A stretch of DNA of 64,000 bases. Source: Hepsetus odoe. Taxonomy: Eukaryota; Chordata; Actinopteri; Characiformes; Hepsetidae. Shown one piece after another: positions 10,420 through 22,870 of this stretch (its first letter is position 1; each line of letters starts with the position of its first letter). Both the position numbers and the translations under genes were made by a program. Where the stretch lies: positions 12,840,881 to 12,904,880 of the forward strand of contig CM029386.1 of the NCBI GenBank assembly GCA_017165825.1, given 5' to 3'. The notes beneath the pieces are model-generated. The model made no database searches. It worked only from the letters and a program-made list of their open reading frames with translations, and was not told the DNA's origin.

Positions 10420-13400
10420 AAGACTCCATAAATACACATTCGCCACTCCACCCTACATCCTGTACTACTGAGCATAGCTTGCAGGTCTATACAGCTCAGC
10501 TTTGAATAACTAAGTGTGTAACCGAAAGTGAATCAGGCTTTGAGTTAATTAAGACATAATGAGAGGAGGAGGACTGTTAAATGCTAGGATGCCTCATGAA
10601 AGCTTTGTGAATTACTCATGGGTTAGTGCTGTAATAAAAAGGCCAAAGTGGAACATTCACTGGTGTTTTCTCCGTTACTGGTGTTGTATAACACGATGGG
10701 AGCTGACATACTGTCAAGCATTTGTTTTACATTATCCAGAGTTCTTCTAATGTAAAGTTATTAGTCCTCTGTTGTGAGAATATGATATTAAGGCTGCAAA
10801 TAACAGCTGACTGCTTAATATCCAACTGTGCCATTTAGAACGCTGCAGTGGACTAATGGCAGGAAGAAGCCTAGCTATTTAACATTAACGGACAACACAA
10901 GAAGCTTAGTGACAAACATAGATTTTGTCACATTGTAACAAATCATACCGTATGCAAATGTCCTCGGTAGCTCCAAGAGGTTTCAAGGTTTCAGAGCTAC
11001 GAACTTAACCACCTGCTTGTTTTCACTGAAGAACAGCAGCCTGTTGGCATGGTTGAGTGACAAACGCGTGTGAAGTCGATTCAGAGTGCTGCCAGAAGTC
11101 CTCGCGTAGACTTGTTCCATATGGCCGCCTTAGGACCGCAGCCATTCTAAAGCTTTAGTGCAACCTGTTGGGCGTTTCTGAATAAATAAGCCTTCAGCAG
11201 AGATGTCTGTGTGGGCTTGCATTTAGGCAGGATGTGCAACGTTGACTTCTATTCGCTATTTAAAAATTCAGAGGTGCAAAGATTTGAATACTTCTGATCA
11301 AATTTGTATGTTTTTTTGGTTTCTGCACAAAACAAACTTGGCACTCTTCTGCCATTTTTAGAGCCCAGCTTTGACCGATTTTTGATTGAGTGCAAAGACA
11401 GCTAAGCAAAAGTAACATTAAATGAAGTTCTGACTATCTGGAGAGCTTGGTTAGTTTGCTTCGATACCTCAGGAAATATGGAAAGATCTGATTTTAATTT
11501 TGGTTTCCAGTGAAGAATGAAGAAATGAGAGTAGGACTGCAATAAATAGTTGAAATAAAAGCATAAATCTTGTATTAAAATGAATTAGAAATCACAGTCT
11601 TGCTAGGAAACCAGGAGGGCTTCCTGAAGGCCTTCAGTATTCTGATGTTTTCCTACTCATGTCTGATGTTGCTATAATCTTGACTCAAGTTTGCTTCCTG
11701 GCAGTACTTCCAATGCTGTTGCCATGGAGTAATCTTAATTTTGGAAACCTCACCTTGGTTTCATTTGATTTGACGGAGGCTTCTGAGCTCATAACAGTGT
11801 GCAAAACCTAACATTGCTTTCTTCCTCTACTCCAGACACCTACACCAATGCACTTTGACACCTTCAAAAATACTCCCGTCATTTCCAGCGGAACACCTTG
11901 GTGGGAAAAGATGTTTGTTTACCTCCGTGACTGATTAGGACATCCAGGCTTTCAAAATACCACTATACGGATTGGCATTTTTTTCGCCTGGTTCACACGT
12001 GTCTTGCATTTCACAGCAAACAGATTGCAAGCGAATGTAATTGACTTGTGATAAACACTGCTTCTGGAGAATACCTCCCACTGAGATCTTCCAGGAAGAA
12101 GGTTCATTGATCTGTGAACATGGCCTGGTCCAACCATCAGCTTGGCCATCACGGTGTGTTTCAGGCCATCCTTAGAAATTGCAGATCCTGAAATGCCTCT
12201 CAATTTGTTGGACATGTTCACTCAAACTTTTTATATCTTTTTTTTCAGTGATTTTCGAAACTGTTTTCCAGGATCATGTTGGTGAGGGCGCTATTTCTTC
12301 CTTTTTGCCAGGCGCGTACCATTCAACGGGAGTAGACTTATTTGAAGTTATCTATTTTTATCAGTGGAGAAGTTTGTTTACGTATGCCTCATATGCAAGT
12401 GTTGACTCCCCACCTGGGACTCTTAAATAGTGCTGGTTTTAGCAGTTTTACTTTTTCTTTCTCATTCCCCCGTTTTTACTCACCCCCAAACACTCAAGTC
12501 TGAAATGTGCAGCACTGCAGCTTTTACCCCCCCTCACCCCCCCACCCGCCTCTGTAAGGCCTCTTGTTTCAGCCAGAGCAAAAAGGCACAACCAGTGCTT
12601 TGTGTTCTTCAAGGTTTTCCTTCCTTTCTCATTCTCTTTACCTGATTGCTGTGCTTTTCAACCCTGGCTGTACCAATGCTTCAACTGGGCTTGAACCTCC
12701 CTGACAGGGGCCTGTAGAAAAAGGTACGATATTGTACCTAATGAGATTTCCATGTGCTTTTTCCCCTTGCCCCAGGGCCTCCTCCGTTAGCAAGGAGCCT
12801 GTTTAGTTCAAATGGAGAGGCTTATTACTGTATTCTACCGTTGAAGGACTCTGTCAGAAAGAGTACTGGGGGGGGACTTCACCTCCAGCCATCTCCCATC
12901 ATGTTTGATCCTTGAGACTGTAGTGGCCGGGCTTGATCTGAAGTAAATCAAAATTACAGCACTGCAGGATCAAAAGAGGACTTGCCTTGCTGTGGTCTCG
13001 TTCCCTCTCTTTCTCTTGTTTTTTATTCTTGTATCTGTACTTTTGCCTCACTTAAGGAACAATGAAATTATCCATCCATCCATTCATCAGTTTATTACAC
13101 TAACTACTTCAGGTCATGGGAGGACGTAATCATTATTATTCCTCAGTAAAAGTGTGCGGCCGTTCCTTCTATACTGGTGGTTATATTCAAGTACCTGTGT
13201 GGCGGTGATAAGTGAATTGACTTTGCATTAGAAAATGACCACCTGGCGATTTTCCAACTAGTATTAAACGGTACTTTTGACTTCTCAATCAGTGACACGT
13301 TCTCAGTCATTTTCAGTTGGGCATTTATATTTCCTTACATGTACCATGCAATCATTTTTAAAGTAGTTCAGCCCAGGGTTACTGTGCATTATTGCAGGCT

Positions 13401-14980
13401 TTGAAAAATGGCAGACACCTGCATGAAAGAACTGTTGACAGCTTCTGGCTGTCATGTTCAAGCTGAAGCTCTCTCCCTGAGAAAAGAAACAGTTTTCCGG
13501 CTAAAGTACCAATAAGAGCTTTAATCAGGCATTAAATTTAGAACCAAAGGTGTTACAATTGATAGAACTGTGCCCACCACAAAGTGGAGAACGTGCCTAA
13601 TGATAGCATGTATTAAGTTGTCATGCAATGACAAAGACAACCATACTCAGATCACTGATAAAAGAGAAATAACTATTGACCAGGCGATTCATTGTAAGTT
13701 AAAAGTCCACTTTTATTTATCAGTTATATTTATCGGTTTATCAACAAGCAGTTCAAGTGTTACGTTTTGATCAGTTTACATAATGGCCTTGTGGACCTCA
13801 CAACAGGTGACTCCAGTGTGCTATTTCAAAACCTGCTGAAGGTAATTAGGTCTGGATAGAGGGTTAGGGATAATAAAATGGAGAAAAAAACGGTCAGCTA
13901 AATGATTTCAATTAGGAGGTGTGCTAAATGAACTCCGAACATAAAATTAAAACCAATTGGAGTTTAAGAAATAAGAGCTGAGCCAGATGAGCTGGACATG
14001 AATAGATGAATTACATGTGAACTGGACAAATAATCCTGCTCTAGCGTCGATGTACTTTTTTTCTTCCATTAAGCTAGAGTGTTAATCATTTTCTCCAAAT
14101 TCTTACCAACTCCATCCAGCAGAGCATATGTGAAGATCTATTTTTTTCTTTTTTCTTTTTTCTTTTGCCTGTAATGGTAATAACATCAGCATCCACATCA
14201 ACAGTGGGTGGTGGTAGAACATCAGAATTGCTTAAAAGGTTCTGCAGATGAATTGAGGAGGAGCCTTTTCATGTCTTTTCATGTCTGCCGTGCTTTCATT
14301 TCTGTTCTCAGTTCTCTCAAGGCAACAAAAACAACCTACATATCAAAGCATGGTCATATGCAAAATGTCCAGGATTTGAAGTTAAACTCAATTGCAGTGT
14401 ATAGGTCACGGCTAAAAATGAGATGAATATGAATGACTGTTTTTGACGAAGAGGGGAAATAGCATGATTCATTTAGCGAGAAGAATCTCTTTAGCTTTAG
14501 GCTGATTAATAAAACATGAGGCTGAGGAAGCGGTGTTTGTTGTTGATGAAGTTGTCAGGCATTGCGCTACCCTGAGATTGGCACAGTGTGAGCCTTGGAA
14601 GTTTACATTTGGTCCTTTAATGTCCAAACACAAAGAGCGCTTTGCTTTAGTGACAGCTTTGCAAAGAACTGAAGCGTGATGCATATGGCCAACATCTGAA
14701 GAGGAAAAGGGAGTGTAAACACAAGGTGTTTTTAACCCATTTTTTTTCTCCCTTTTTGTCACATATTTTAGCAGCCCCAGTCCTTTGTGTCTCTCCATAA
14801 ATTGTATGAGTATCGTGCAGTGCAACAGTGTTGTTGCATGTGCTAGGAGAAATTAATCTTGTTGATACAAATAAATAAAAGTCACGATTGCATGTGTGTG
14901 AGGAAAGAAAATAGTGCATGTTAGGGCTGAATTATTTTGGGAAAATATTTCCTTGCGATTTATTTATTTCTTTTTTTTTT
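10420..14980. other. 4.5 kb of unique noncoding DNA
   Basis: No gene or recognised transposon is visible. Noted items are a 6-base-arm inverted repeat, AGGTAC-N6-GTACCT (12722-12739), a C-rich tract (12525-12548), and a CATC-rich patch near 13070-13090 that may be the tail of a worn SINE. The frames at 11952-12221 (minus, 89 codons), 12179-12430 (plus, 83) and 14469-14825 (minus, 118) show no domains. Several patches (11000-11180, 11940-12200) look like complex unique sequence that could be conserved. Confidence 0.45.
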
Positions 14981-14985
14981 TTTTG

Positions 14986-15193
14986 GGTTGGTGGTGGTCT
15001 AGTGGTAGGGTACTTGCCTATGGACCTGTGGCTCAAGAGGTCCCAGGTTCGAATCCAACCTCTGGCACTACCACCACTGGGTCCCTGAGCAAGACCCTTA
15101 ACCCTGAGTGTCTCCAGGAGGACTGTCCCTGTAATTAGGACATGGAAGTCACTCTGGATAAGCGTGTCTGCTAAATGCCGTAAATGTAAATGT
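14986..15193 (+). mobile_element. tRNA-derived SINE (family B), complete plus copy
   Basis: The tRNA-like head has an A box (TGGTCTAGTGGTAGGG) and a perfect B box (GGTTCGAATCC, 15046-15056). The body includes CCCTGAGCAAGACCCTTAACC. The tail CTCTGGATAAGCGTGTCTGC leads into CTAAATGCCGTAAATGTAAATGT. That tail resembles the L2-like LINE-matched 3' tails of known fish SINEs such as UnaSINE1, where retroposition uses the partner LINE enzyme. The comparison is from memory. An oligo-T tract precedes the head. Confidence 0.88.
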
Positions 15194-15371
15194 CTTGGCA
15201 ATTATTGGAGAACATAGAATATACTTTGAATCGCAGCCTTTGTGATTTGATAGTTGCACCCTTTCAAAATGCAATTTTGGTATAAAAATGATTCGTTGTT
15301 CAGCATGTGAGTGAGTATGTAATGTGCATGTTTCCATTAGAGCTTTCTAAGTTGTGGGATTCAAGATAGTT

Positions 15372-15545
15372 ATTTTACATTTGCAGCATTTAGCAGACAC
15401 TCTTATACAGAGTGATTTCCACGTCCTAATTACAGGGACAGTCCCCCCTGGATTAAGGGTGGAACCCAGAGGTGGTAGTGCTAGAGGTGGGATTTGAACC
15501 TGTGGCCTCCTGATCCATAGGCAAGTAACCTACCACTATCCAGTT
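15372..15545 (-). mobile_element. tRNA-derived SINE (family B), minus copy
   Basis: This is the reverse complement of the family B element: tail motif (GCATTTAGCAGACACTCTTA) at the left, then the GGACAGTCC region, and a drifted B box (GGGATTTGAACC) and A box at the right (15535-15545). It is more diverged than the copies at 14986 and 27309. It lies only 180 bases from the plus-strand copy, so the pair forms a large imperfect inverted repeat. Confidence 0.85.
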
Positions 15546-15923
15546 ACTACGCATGTAAAAACCGAAAGGTATTTAATTTGCCATATTGATGTGAACGTAA
15601 TCAATGTGATGATAGTAATGGTCTAGAAAGCTTTTGCTTTCTGGGATGGAAGAAAAACGGCTTTTGGACACATAGTGACCCTATTGTCTTAAACAAATCC
15701 GTTTTTTGAAAGAAAGTAATAAAATGTTTAATAGTTCTGTAAATGAATAATGAAACCAAGATCTTTTCTGCTTCTGTTTCTGATAGTTAAGATGACAAAT
15801 TGCTCCATTTCTTAGGACCAGCAATTATTTTTCCAGTATTGCAATATTGTAGTTTAAAATTTTTCTAACACCCGCATTACACGCTCAAAAACGTTGACAA
15901 TCAGCCATTTGATGTGTTGAATC

Positions 15924-16170
15924 TCATTTTCTTAGCTGCTTGACCTGTTCAGGGTCATGGGTTGTGCTGTCTGTCTCAGCTCTCACAGGGTGAAAGGCAG
16001 GGAAACACCCTGGACTAGTCGCCAGTCCGTTGCAGGGCAGATGCACACAAACACACTCGCACAGTCTCCAATCGGCCGGACGTGGATGTCTTTGGACTGT
16101 GGGAGGAAACCGGATCACCCTGAGGAAACCCACACAGACCCGGGCTACAGTGCTACCTACTGCACCACCC
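15924..16170 (-). mobile_element. Teleost GGCACGGTGG-type retroposon (family E), complete, 11-bp duplication
   Basis: The element is read on minus. The head near 16155-16170 is worn (CAGGGTGGTGCAGTAGG). The body contains the well-known TCCTCCCACAGTCCAAAGAC stretch (16085-16108) and the GGCGACTAGTCCAGGGTG stretch (16003-16025). The tail is GACCCTGAACAGG...AGAAAATGA. A perfect direct repeat, TGTGTTGAATC, occurs at 15913-15923 and 16171-16181 and fixes the boundaries. Its body and tail resemble the second module of the composite SINE at 3019. Confidence 0.8.
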
Positions 16171-16390
16171 TGTGTTGAATCATTTCTCATAGAAAAAGAC
16201 CTTCATTGCAAACATTGCATACACTTCGACTTGGCGGAGAAGAGTTGCTCTCTTAGGAGGTCCAAGAACCCTTGCTGCCCTTGACGTCTTACGCTTCCAG
16301 TGTGCGTTTTTGCCTACAGTTGTTGCTGTTGTTAGTATGTTAGTCTTTTGGGAGTATATTAACTGTCTCAGGTCCCCCAAGGCACAGATA

Positions 16391-17265
16391 CACTAATCAG
16401 CCTAACATTAAAACCACTGACAGGTGAAGTGAATAACATTAGCTGTTACAGTGCCACCTGTCAAGGGTTGGGATATATTAAGCAGCAAGTAAACAGTATG
16501 TTCTTGAAGTTGATGCGTTGGAAGAAGATAAATGGGCCAGTCAGAGTGTAAACACAGGCATTACAAGGGCTGAATTGTGACGGCTAGGTCAGAACATCTC
16601 CAAAATGGCAGGTCCCGTGTGGGTGTTCTTAGTGTGTAGTGGTTAGTATCTGCTAAAAAGTTTCCAGGGAAGGGTTTTGGGCATTGGCTCATTGTTGTGT
16701 GTGTGGGGTCTGAAGAGCTACTGTTGCATAAAATACTGAAAAAAAAAACAATGATAGAAAGGTGTCAGATCACAGCGCACAACTTGTGGTTAGGGACTAG
16801 GCCCCTGGATCGAAAGATCGTGGATTCGAATCCCTTACCAGTAGGTTGCCCTGTGGTTGCCTTGAGCAAGGTACTGTCCCCGTCACTGCTCCCCGGGCAC
16901 TTTCAATAGCTGCCGCCTTGCTGCACATGTTTGTGGGTAAAAAACAGAGGTGTAATTTTGCCGTGGTTCACAGTGTGTTGTGTCGTGTACTCACAACGAC
17001 AAGAATAGTCACTTTCACTTTCAGCTTGCTGCATATTAGGATTTGGCCCTGTGTTAACCCGGCCATGTCTAAAGTGCCTACAATGGAATGGGAGCATCAG
17101 CAGTGGACAACTGATCACTAAAAGAAAGCGGACTGGTCTGTTGAATAACTTTCTTGGACCCCCCGTTTATCTGGGGGAAAAGATGGCACCAACTGGACTC
17201 AGGGAAGAAGACAAGCCAGCGGATGCAGTTGGTGGGCAGGTGGTTTTGATGTTTTGCCTAAATGG
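16391..17265 (+). pseudogene. Tc1-like transposon (AACATTAAAACCACTGACAGG family), broken, with nested SINE
   Basis: The left terminal repeat starts right after TA (16389-16390) with the motif AACATTAAAACCACTGACAGG. Transposase-like sequence follows: GGCCAGTCAG, GTGACGGCTAGGTCAGAACATC, then GATAGAAAGGTGTCAGA at 16754-16770. It is interrupted by a SINE at 16787-17021 and resumes at 17029 (AAAGTGCCTACAATGG, GGACTGGTCTG, GAAGAAGACAAGCC). The resumed part covers the region that in intact relatives leads into the catalytic core. Frameshifts and stops are frequent, the right terminal repeat is missing, and similarity fades after about 17265. Confidence 0.75.
16787..17021 (+). mobile_element. SINE family A copy nested in a Tc1-like element
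   Basis: This copy has a truncated 5' end. It starts inside the A-box region (GTGGTTAGGG), keeps a B box (GGATTCGAATCCC, 16821-16834) and runs to the ACTTTCACTTTC tail. The flanks are CAACTTG (16780-16786) and CAGCTTG (17022-17028), a duplication with one mismatch. Removing the SINE and one copy restores continuous Tc1-like sequence. Confidence 0.82.
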
Positions 17266-17269
17266 TGTA

Positions 17270-19395
17270 AAAACAGATCCAAAATTTTCAATCAGTACCA
17301 CATTTGTTTGGAAGAAGTCGTGGAGATATTTTATTACGACCGGAGTTCTTTGTTTGACAGGGACATTCGGTGCCAGATAATGAAATGTTGCGGGGTATCA
17401 AGCAGCCGAACTATAATTATATGCCTTAAATAGCAATGACAAGATCACATAATTGCGAGAACAAATTTGCATAGAGTGTGATTTTTGCCTAATTTGAGAT
17501 GTGAAGAAAAGACAAAGATAAAATTAGGAGTGGGTGGGGGGAACGTGCCATGTATGATATTGATGACACAAATAAATTTCATGTCCTTCAAAGTACTGCC
17601 ATTATGTTGGACATCGTAGATGTATCGGGGAACAGAAACACTGGCTGCAGTTTAAATGATGGTGATGGGGAATGTAATCAGTGTTAGTGCTGTCACTGGC
17701 ACAGCATTTGCCTCTTTATTCCTGCACTTCCATTGTATCTGCTTATTCTCTAGTCCTTGTGGACATAAACCTCTGGTGGATGCTATTCGCTTTTTGTTAT
17801 TCATCCTTTTGATTGGAGAGTGGTGCAGCAGAAGAAATGCTTATTGCAGCTTCTGTTCTCAGCTTTTCTGTGTTGGGTCCTCGGTTGCTAGTGCTCAGAT
17901 AGGTCTCAGAGCTCTGGGTTTCAATATCGACTGTTGAGAGCTTGAGATGACTATACTACGAAGCCTGATGGGTCATATTTTCAAAACTCAAAATCAGAAA
18001 GATGCTACAAGGAACATCATTAGTAGCACCATCACAGATGCCGTCGTTTGATCTTTGTGCATCACAATCAAGACAATTCCTTCAGCTTTTTACTCCTGTG
18101 TTCATTCATACAGCTCTATCCTACATGCAGTCCTTGACACTGAACCTCATCTTCTCTAATTTGATTCTCTCAAGCCCCCCCTCCGGTAATGCATCCATTT
18201 GCAGAGAAGTTAGCGAGCAATTAAACGGCAATTACTCCTGAAAGCAGTTGGCATGTGCATGTTAAGGGCAGCCACTAATTGTAAGATTGAAGTCTCACAC
18301 TTTTGGTTCAGCTACAGTGCAAAGCAACTCCGCAGTTTTGATCTCATTATGGCTGCAAGTGGACAAGAAGCGTCCAGAGGTGTAGGCTGAGCTTAAATCA
18401 GATTAAACGTCAGAGTCGAAGGTTTAATTAACTTCTCTAGCTGACAGAGTTAGACCTCAGCCTCAGTAACTATTTCGCTCTTCATAAAAGGGACGATACC
18501 TTGGTTGAAGCACAAGGCCATGTTTGAATACACAATGGAGGTTGGGCTCATAGAGACTTCCCCACAACTTGCTTTAGACAGACCAGGCTTCACATACAGG
18601 GACATCAGCAATTTCACAATTGCAAGTGACCAAATATGTACAGCAATGGTTCTTGCGTAGAAGCTTCTCTCTATTAGAGGCAAAATTCAGATAGATCACA
18701 TGCTGCAAATGGTGTCAGTGGAGAAGGAAATATGATTGATATTAAAGAGGATAAAGAGCATGCTGCTCAAATCGGTGACATTTATGTGCTGAAGGCATCT
18801 CTGAAGTTCTCATAATTGGAAGTGTATGGGCAAGATCATCATCAACTGGATATGGATAGGTCTGGCATACAGATTTGCACCACTGCAGTTCTGGAAAGCT
18901 CAGGAGGTTTTAAGGTTTCGGCTTTCACAGTTCTTGCTGTGAAAATTAGTATGTTTATGTAAATAACACAACCAGATCAAAAAAATGAATGGGTTGGTTC
19001 ATTATGGTTCATTTTTGGGTCACATCATGGACTGCTTGATTTGTGCTTCATCAACACAAAGCTCCTGCTTTGTCCATTGCTTCCTGGTTGAAGAACATTG
19101 AGGCTTACTTGCTCACACAGCTTTTCATCACCTTGTGAGTAAAGACAAACTCCTCAGGAGAGCAGCTACTGTCGCAAGCTTTTATTTTTGCTTAAAAAAA
19201 TATTTCTTCATGAACATTTCTTCATAACTATTACTTTGTATATAAAATAAACTATTCTTTTATTACTTTAATATTATATTAATATTTAATATATTATTAT
19301 AACATGCAGTACTAAATTAAAGAAATGGGAGCAAATGTTTTACTGTGCAAGAAAAATACATGGTGCCTAGAACAAGGCAGCATCACCAGTACACT
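17270..19395. other. Unique noncoding DNA
   Basis: No gene is recognised. Reading frames at 17656-17937, 18002-18241 and 18450-18683 (minus) lack domains. A short ATTA/TAAT-rich low-complexity patch lies at 19190-19310. The segment 18430-18720 is complex sequence without repeats and could be conserved, but nothing decides it. Confidence 0.45.
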
Positions 19396-19400
19396 AATCA

Positions 19401-19653
19401 CTGGGGCAGCGGTGGCCTAGTGGTTAGGGTTTTGCTCCAGATCGGAAGATTGTGGCTTTGATTCCCTCACCAGTAGGTTGCCCTAAGTTACCCTTGAGCA
19501 AGTTACCGTCTCTGTCACTGCTCCCCGGGCAGCTTTCAATAACTGCCCCCTGCTGCACATGTGTGTATGGGTGAAACGCAGAGGTTGAATTTCGTTGTGT
19601 GCTGCATTTCACAATGACAAGGGTAGTCACTTTCACTTTTCACTTTCACTGCC
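19401..19653 (+). mobile_element. tRNA-derived SINE (family A), complete plus copy with TSD
   Basis: The copy is complete from GGGGCAGCGGTGGCCTAGTGG to a run of repeated TCACTTT units. A short direct repeat, CTAATCA, sits at 19394-19400 and 19654-19660, consistent with a target-site duplication. The preserved A box and canonical body suggest a fairly young insertion. Confidence 0.88.
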
Positions 19654-19660
19654 CTAATCA

Positions 19661-22230
19661 TCTGCATTCACCAGTACCTGTTTCTTCACTGCTACAGTCC
19701 TTAAGTTCGATGATTCAGACATTGGTCATTGTTTGACTTAATGACCAAAAAAAAAAAAAATCCTCTGAAACTGGTCAGGCACAGGGGCTGGAATTGAGAG
19801 CCAGAAGCTGTTTCCTTCAGGAAGCCTGCAGAACCATCCCTTAATAGTACATTATAAACCTAATAACACAAAATAGCATAAGAGCAGCAAAAAGTGAAGA
19901 AACGACTCTCTGAAGACTTGTCAACATGTCTCATATTTAATACTTGGTGCTAACAGATGCAAAAGAAAGGATTTCTATGAACGTTTGCTTCATATTTTCA
20001 AAGACTTCTGAGAGATGTGCGTGTGGATTTTATTGTGTATTATAGCGTATTATTAAAAAGATCTGTAGATCTACACGCACACACGTCCGACCTTCCTGAA
20101 GAGTGAATGTCCTTTTTTGCTCATGCACACTAGATTGAGGTAATGGCTGCATTTATTTTACAGCAGATATGGAGAAGAAACACAAGTTCAAGTTCACATA
20201 CACTGTAAAAGAGTTACTTGGCAAAAAAACAAACAAAAAAAAAACCTTAACCTGTGTGCTGCAGTTATGGTTTGTCTTAAAGCCTGATACTATGGCCTGA
20301 AACGACTTACATTAACCAACCACAGGTACAGCCCTGCTGGAGCAGCTCAGGGTTAAGTGCTTTTCTCAAGGGCAGAAGCCGTCAGCATGGATCGAAACCC
20401 AGGACTTCCTGAGTCACAGCAAAATTCTTCAAACCACTGGGCTTAGCGTCCCATGCTTACAGCAGCTGTGTATGTAGAACTGAAATGCCAGTCACGCCAA
20501 TTGGCCAGACATGTCAAATGTCAAAACATTGTCACCGGGATATTTCAAAAGCCTTCCCACAACCATAAGAATCAAATTACCACAAGCCCTTAGAGCCTAA
20601 CTTTCTTTTAACATCCCAGAATCAAAAAAATAGAAAGGACTTGTAAAGGCTGCAGAGAACAAACTCTATCAGACCCACATTATTCAGCAGCGAGGAATAT
20701 ATTACGGAAAAAAAGCCTTTCTTTGAACACACAGCGTGTCATGCCGTGTCGATGTCGGGTTTGATGAGATTGTGTTTGGATTTGGTTCCTCGATCAAAAG
20801 CCGCTCAGATTAGGCCTTTGTAAAGACCTCTGCAGATCCTGAATAATTATTGGAAATTATGCAGTGTCATATGGTCGTCTGCGTGGCAGGGGCTTACCAG
20901 TAAAATGTTTTCTTCCCTTGGCAATTGTAGAAGGGAATGAAATGGTCCTGGGACAGTTTTTTTTTTATCCAGATGGCTAAAGTGGCAGCTGAATTATTGT
21001 GTTGGAAATAAGGCCGTGCATCAGCATTGTCGCATATGGCTGCTGCCTTTACTGCAGCCGGTGCGAAAGTCGTAAGATGTGACACGTACAGCTCAGAGCT
21101 CAGACACTAAAACCTCAATTGCTTTCCTACAGCAAAACCGCTGCAACACTATTGTATCCGGGGTGTTCTTATGACTTTGAATTTATATGGTGAATTCCTG
21201 CAATGGATAATGTGTTTGTTGTAATCATGTCTGCGCAAAAAAAAAAAAAAGCAATCGCTTTTTAATAGAACAGACAGCAAATGACTGAAAGTGAACAGAG
21301 TGGTTTCAACGCACACTTCTGCACCACAGTGCAGTTACTGTTTATTTCCATGAAAGGCTCCATTATTGATGTTTGACTCAATTATACATCACTCAGGTCA
21401 AGAGACTCTTTGCTTGAGTCTCATCAGCCTTTTAATTATTCCCTTCTATATTTTATGGAACACGCTCGTGTTTCTCAAGGACATTGACGCTTACCGTTTC
21501 TTCTCTTTTAAAACGGGCTGACAGCCTTTTGACCTTTTTATTTTAGGGGTGGGCGATTCCGGCAGGGATCGTTAGCTTTTGTGCCACATTATATCACAAT
21601 AAGCGAGGCGTGACCCAAATCAGCTTTGCTTTAAAACACAATTAAGAAGCGACCAGTTTATTATTTATTTTGACTGATCTTTGTTGTAATTTAATGCCAG
21701 GGATGGAGGAGCACTTCTGCTGTTGTTGAAAGCTGGACCAGTGTATGGCATATGTTTTCATGGCTTTTTGTGCTTAAAGTTGCTTCTAACTTTAGATGTA
21801 GCATTTAATTTAACTTTTTTTTTTTTTTTTTTAAATCAAAGAAACTTATTCATGACATTTAAAATGCCAGCTTGGATCATTAAAGGATTAATGTTATTCA
21901 TCTCGCGACTTAAGCTTACAGGAAATGCCTGGATATGCTTGGGTGTTTCATGTGTTCACACAGCATGAACTTTGGGTTTTAAAAAGAAAAATTCATGATC
22001 AGTGGCTCACTAGTCACCGCATGCGTTCCTGGGCATATCATGGATGGGTCACTTTAAGAACACCGACAGAATGTTTTATTAAAAAGAGATGGTAATTAGT
22101 CCTGGTTAATTAGATACAGTTCGGTATAAAACACTTTAAATTACACAATCCATCTATTTATTTATTTATTTTACGTTGGACTCTTTGTTCTTTTATGTGT
22201 TCAAACTGATTTAAATATTTTTTTGATGCA
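19661..22230. other. Unique noncoding DNA with one worn repeat
   Basis: No gene is seen. Homopolymer tracts lie at 19746-19760, 20225-20245, 21237-21250 and 21816-21832. An old SINE or LINE tail at 20303-20454 is listed separately. The 63- and 81-codon frames at 20894-21085 (minus) and 21723-21968 (plus) show no recognisable features. Confidence 0.45.
20303..20454 (-). mobile_element. Old SINE-like fragment (CGACTTACA / TTAAGTGC tail type)
   Basis: Landmarks are CGACTTACAT at the left, a CAGGTACAGCCCTGCTGGAG motif, CAGGGTTAAGTGCTTTTCTC, and a worn GGATCGAAACCC B-box-like motif (about 20390-20401). Together these are the reverse complement of a tRNA-headed SINE related to family B but strongly diverged. 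No duplication is visible at the edges. Confidence 0.55.
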
Positions 22231-22234
22231 ATTT

Positions 22235-22262
22235 TATATATATATATATATATAGCATATTA

Positions 22263-22315
<53 letters not shown>
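22235..22315. repeat. (TA)n microsatellite
   Basis: About 40 TA units with a few interruptions (GCATATTA near 22254-22262). Such tracts can extrude as cruciforms. Confidence 0.93.
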
Positions 22316-22318
<3 letters not shown>

Positions 22319-22319
22319 A

Positions 22320-22865
22320 AGTGATTTTTTTTTTTTCTCAGCAAGTATTCAAAGCATTCCAGATTAAATATTCAAAGTTGATGGAGATCTTTGAATAATG
22401 GTGACTGGTTAGCTTCCCTATTGCTTGTTGAAACTCTGAGACTATTGAATGAAGCCCTAAATAACTCCAGTACTAGCCGCTGGTCTTAAATCTGTCATCT
22501 CAGAACCCAGGAGAGCCCCTACTACAGGACAGAACTAAATTTGCTGTCTCCAGGTCAGGGGGAAGTGCTGACAGAATTCAAGCAGGAGTTCTGGGCTAAA
22601 TGGAAGCACAGTGTGTATGATTTATGTGGACGATGTTGAAAAAATTCCTACTTGGCTAGCCGATCGAAGGGGCGTGTATCTAAAGGTGGAGCAAGTTGTC
22701 AGGAAATGGCTTATTTCACACTTTGAAGCAAATGAATGTAAAGTGTCCACAGATATATTCAGAGGAATACATGGCACCAAGAGCAGACAAGTCAAGACTT
22801 TAGGCTTTTTTGTGTTTGTGTGAAGGCGTGGAGGGAGGAAGGGGTTAGGCCTGGGCTACTATGCA
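22320..22865. other. Unique noncoding DNA
   Basis: A 70-codon frame at 22611-22823 has no recognised domain. Nothing else is supported. Confidence 0.4.
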
Positions 22866-22870
22866 GCGGT

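Noticed and set aside
13070..13140. SINE tail with CATCCATCCATTCATC motif
   Set aside because: Only the tetranucleotide-like start and a weak CAGGTCATGGGAGGAC match exist, which is too little to call an element.
15046..15056. tRNA gene candidates at SINE heads (A and B box matches)
   Set aside because: The heads lack a foldable acceptor stem and are followed by SINE bodies. They are tRNA-derived promoters, not tRNA genes.
16030..16284. 84-codon frame near 16.1 kb
   Set aside because: It overlaps the family E retroposon and its antisense, with frames open on both strands.
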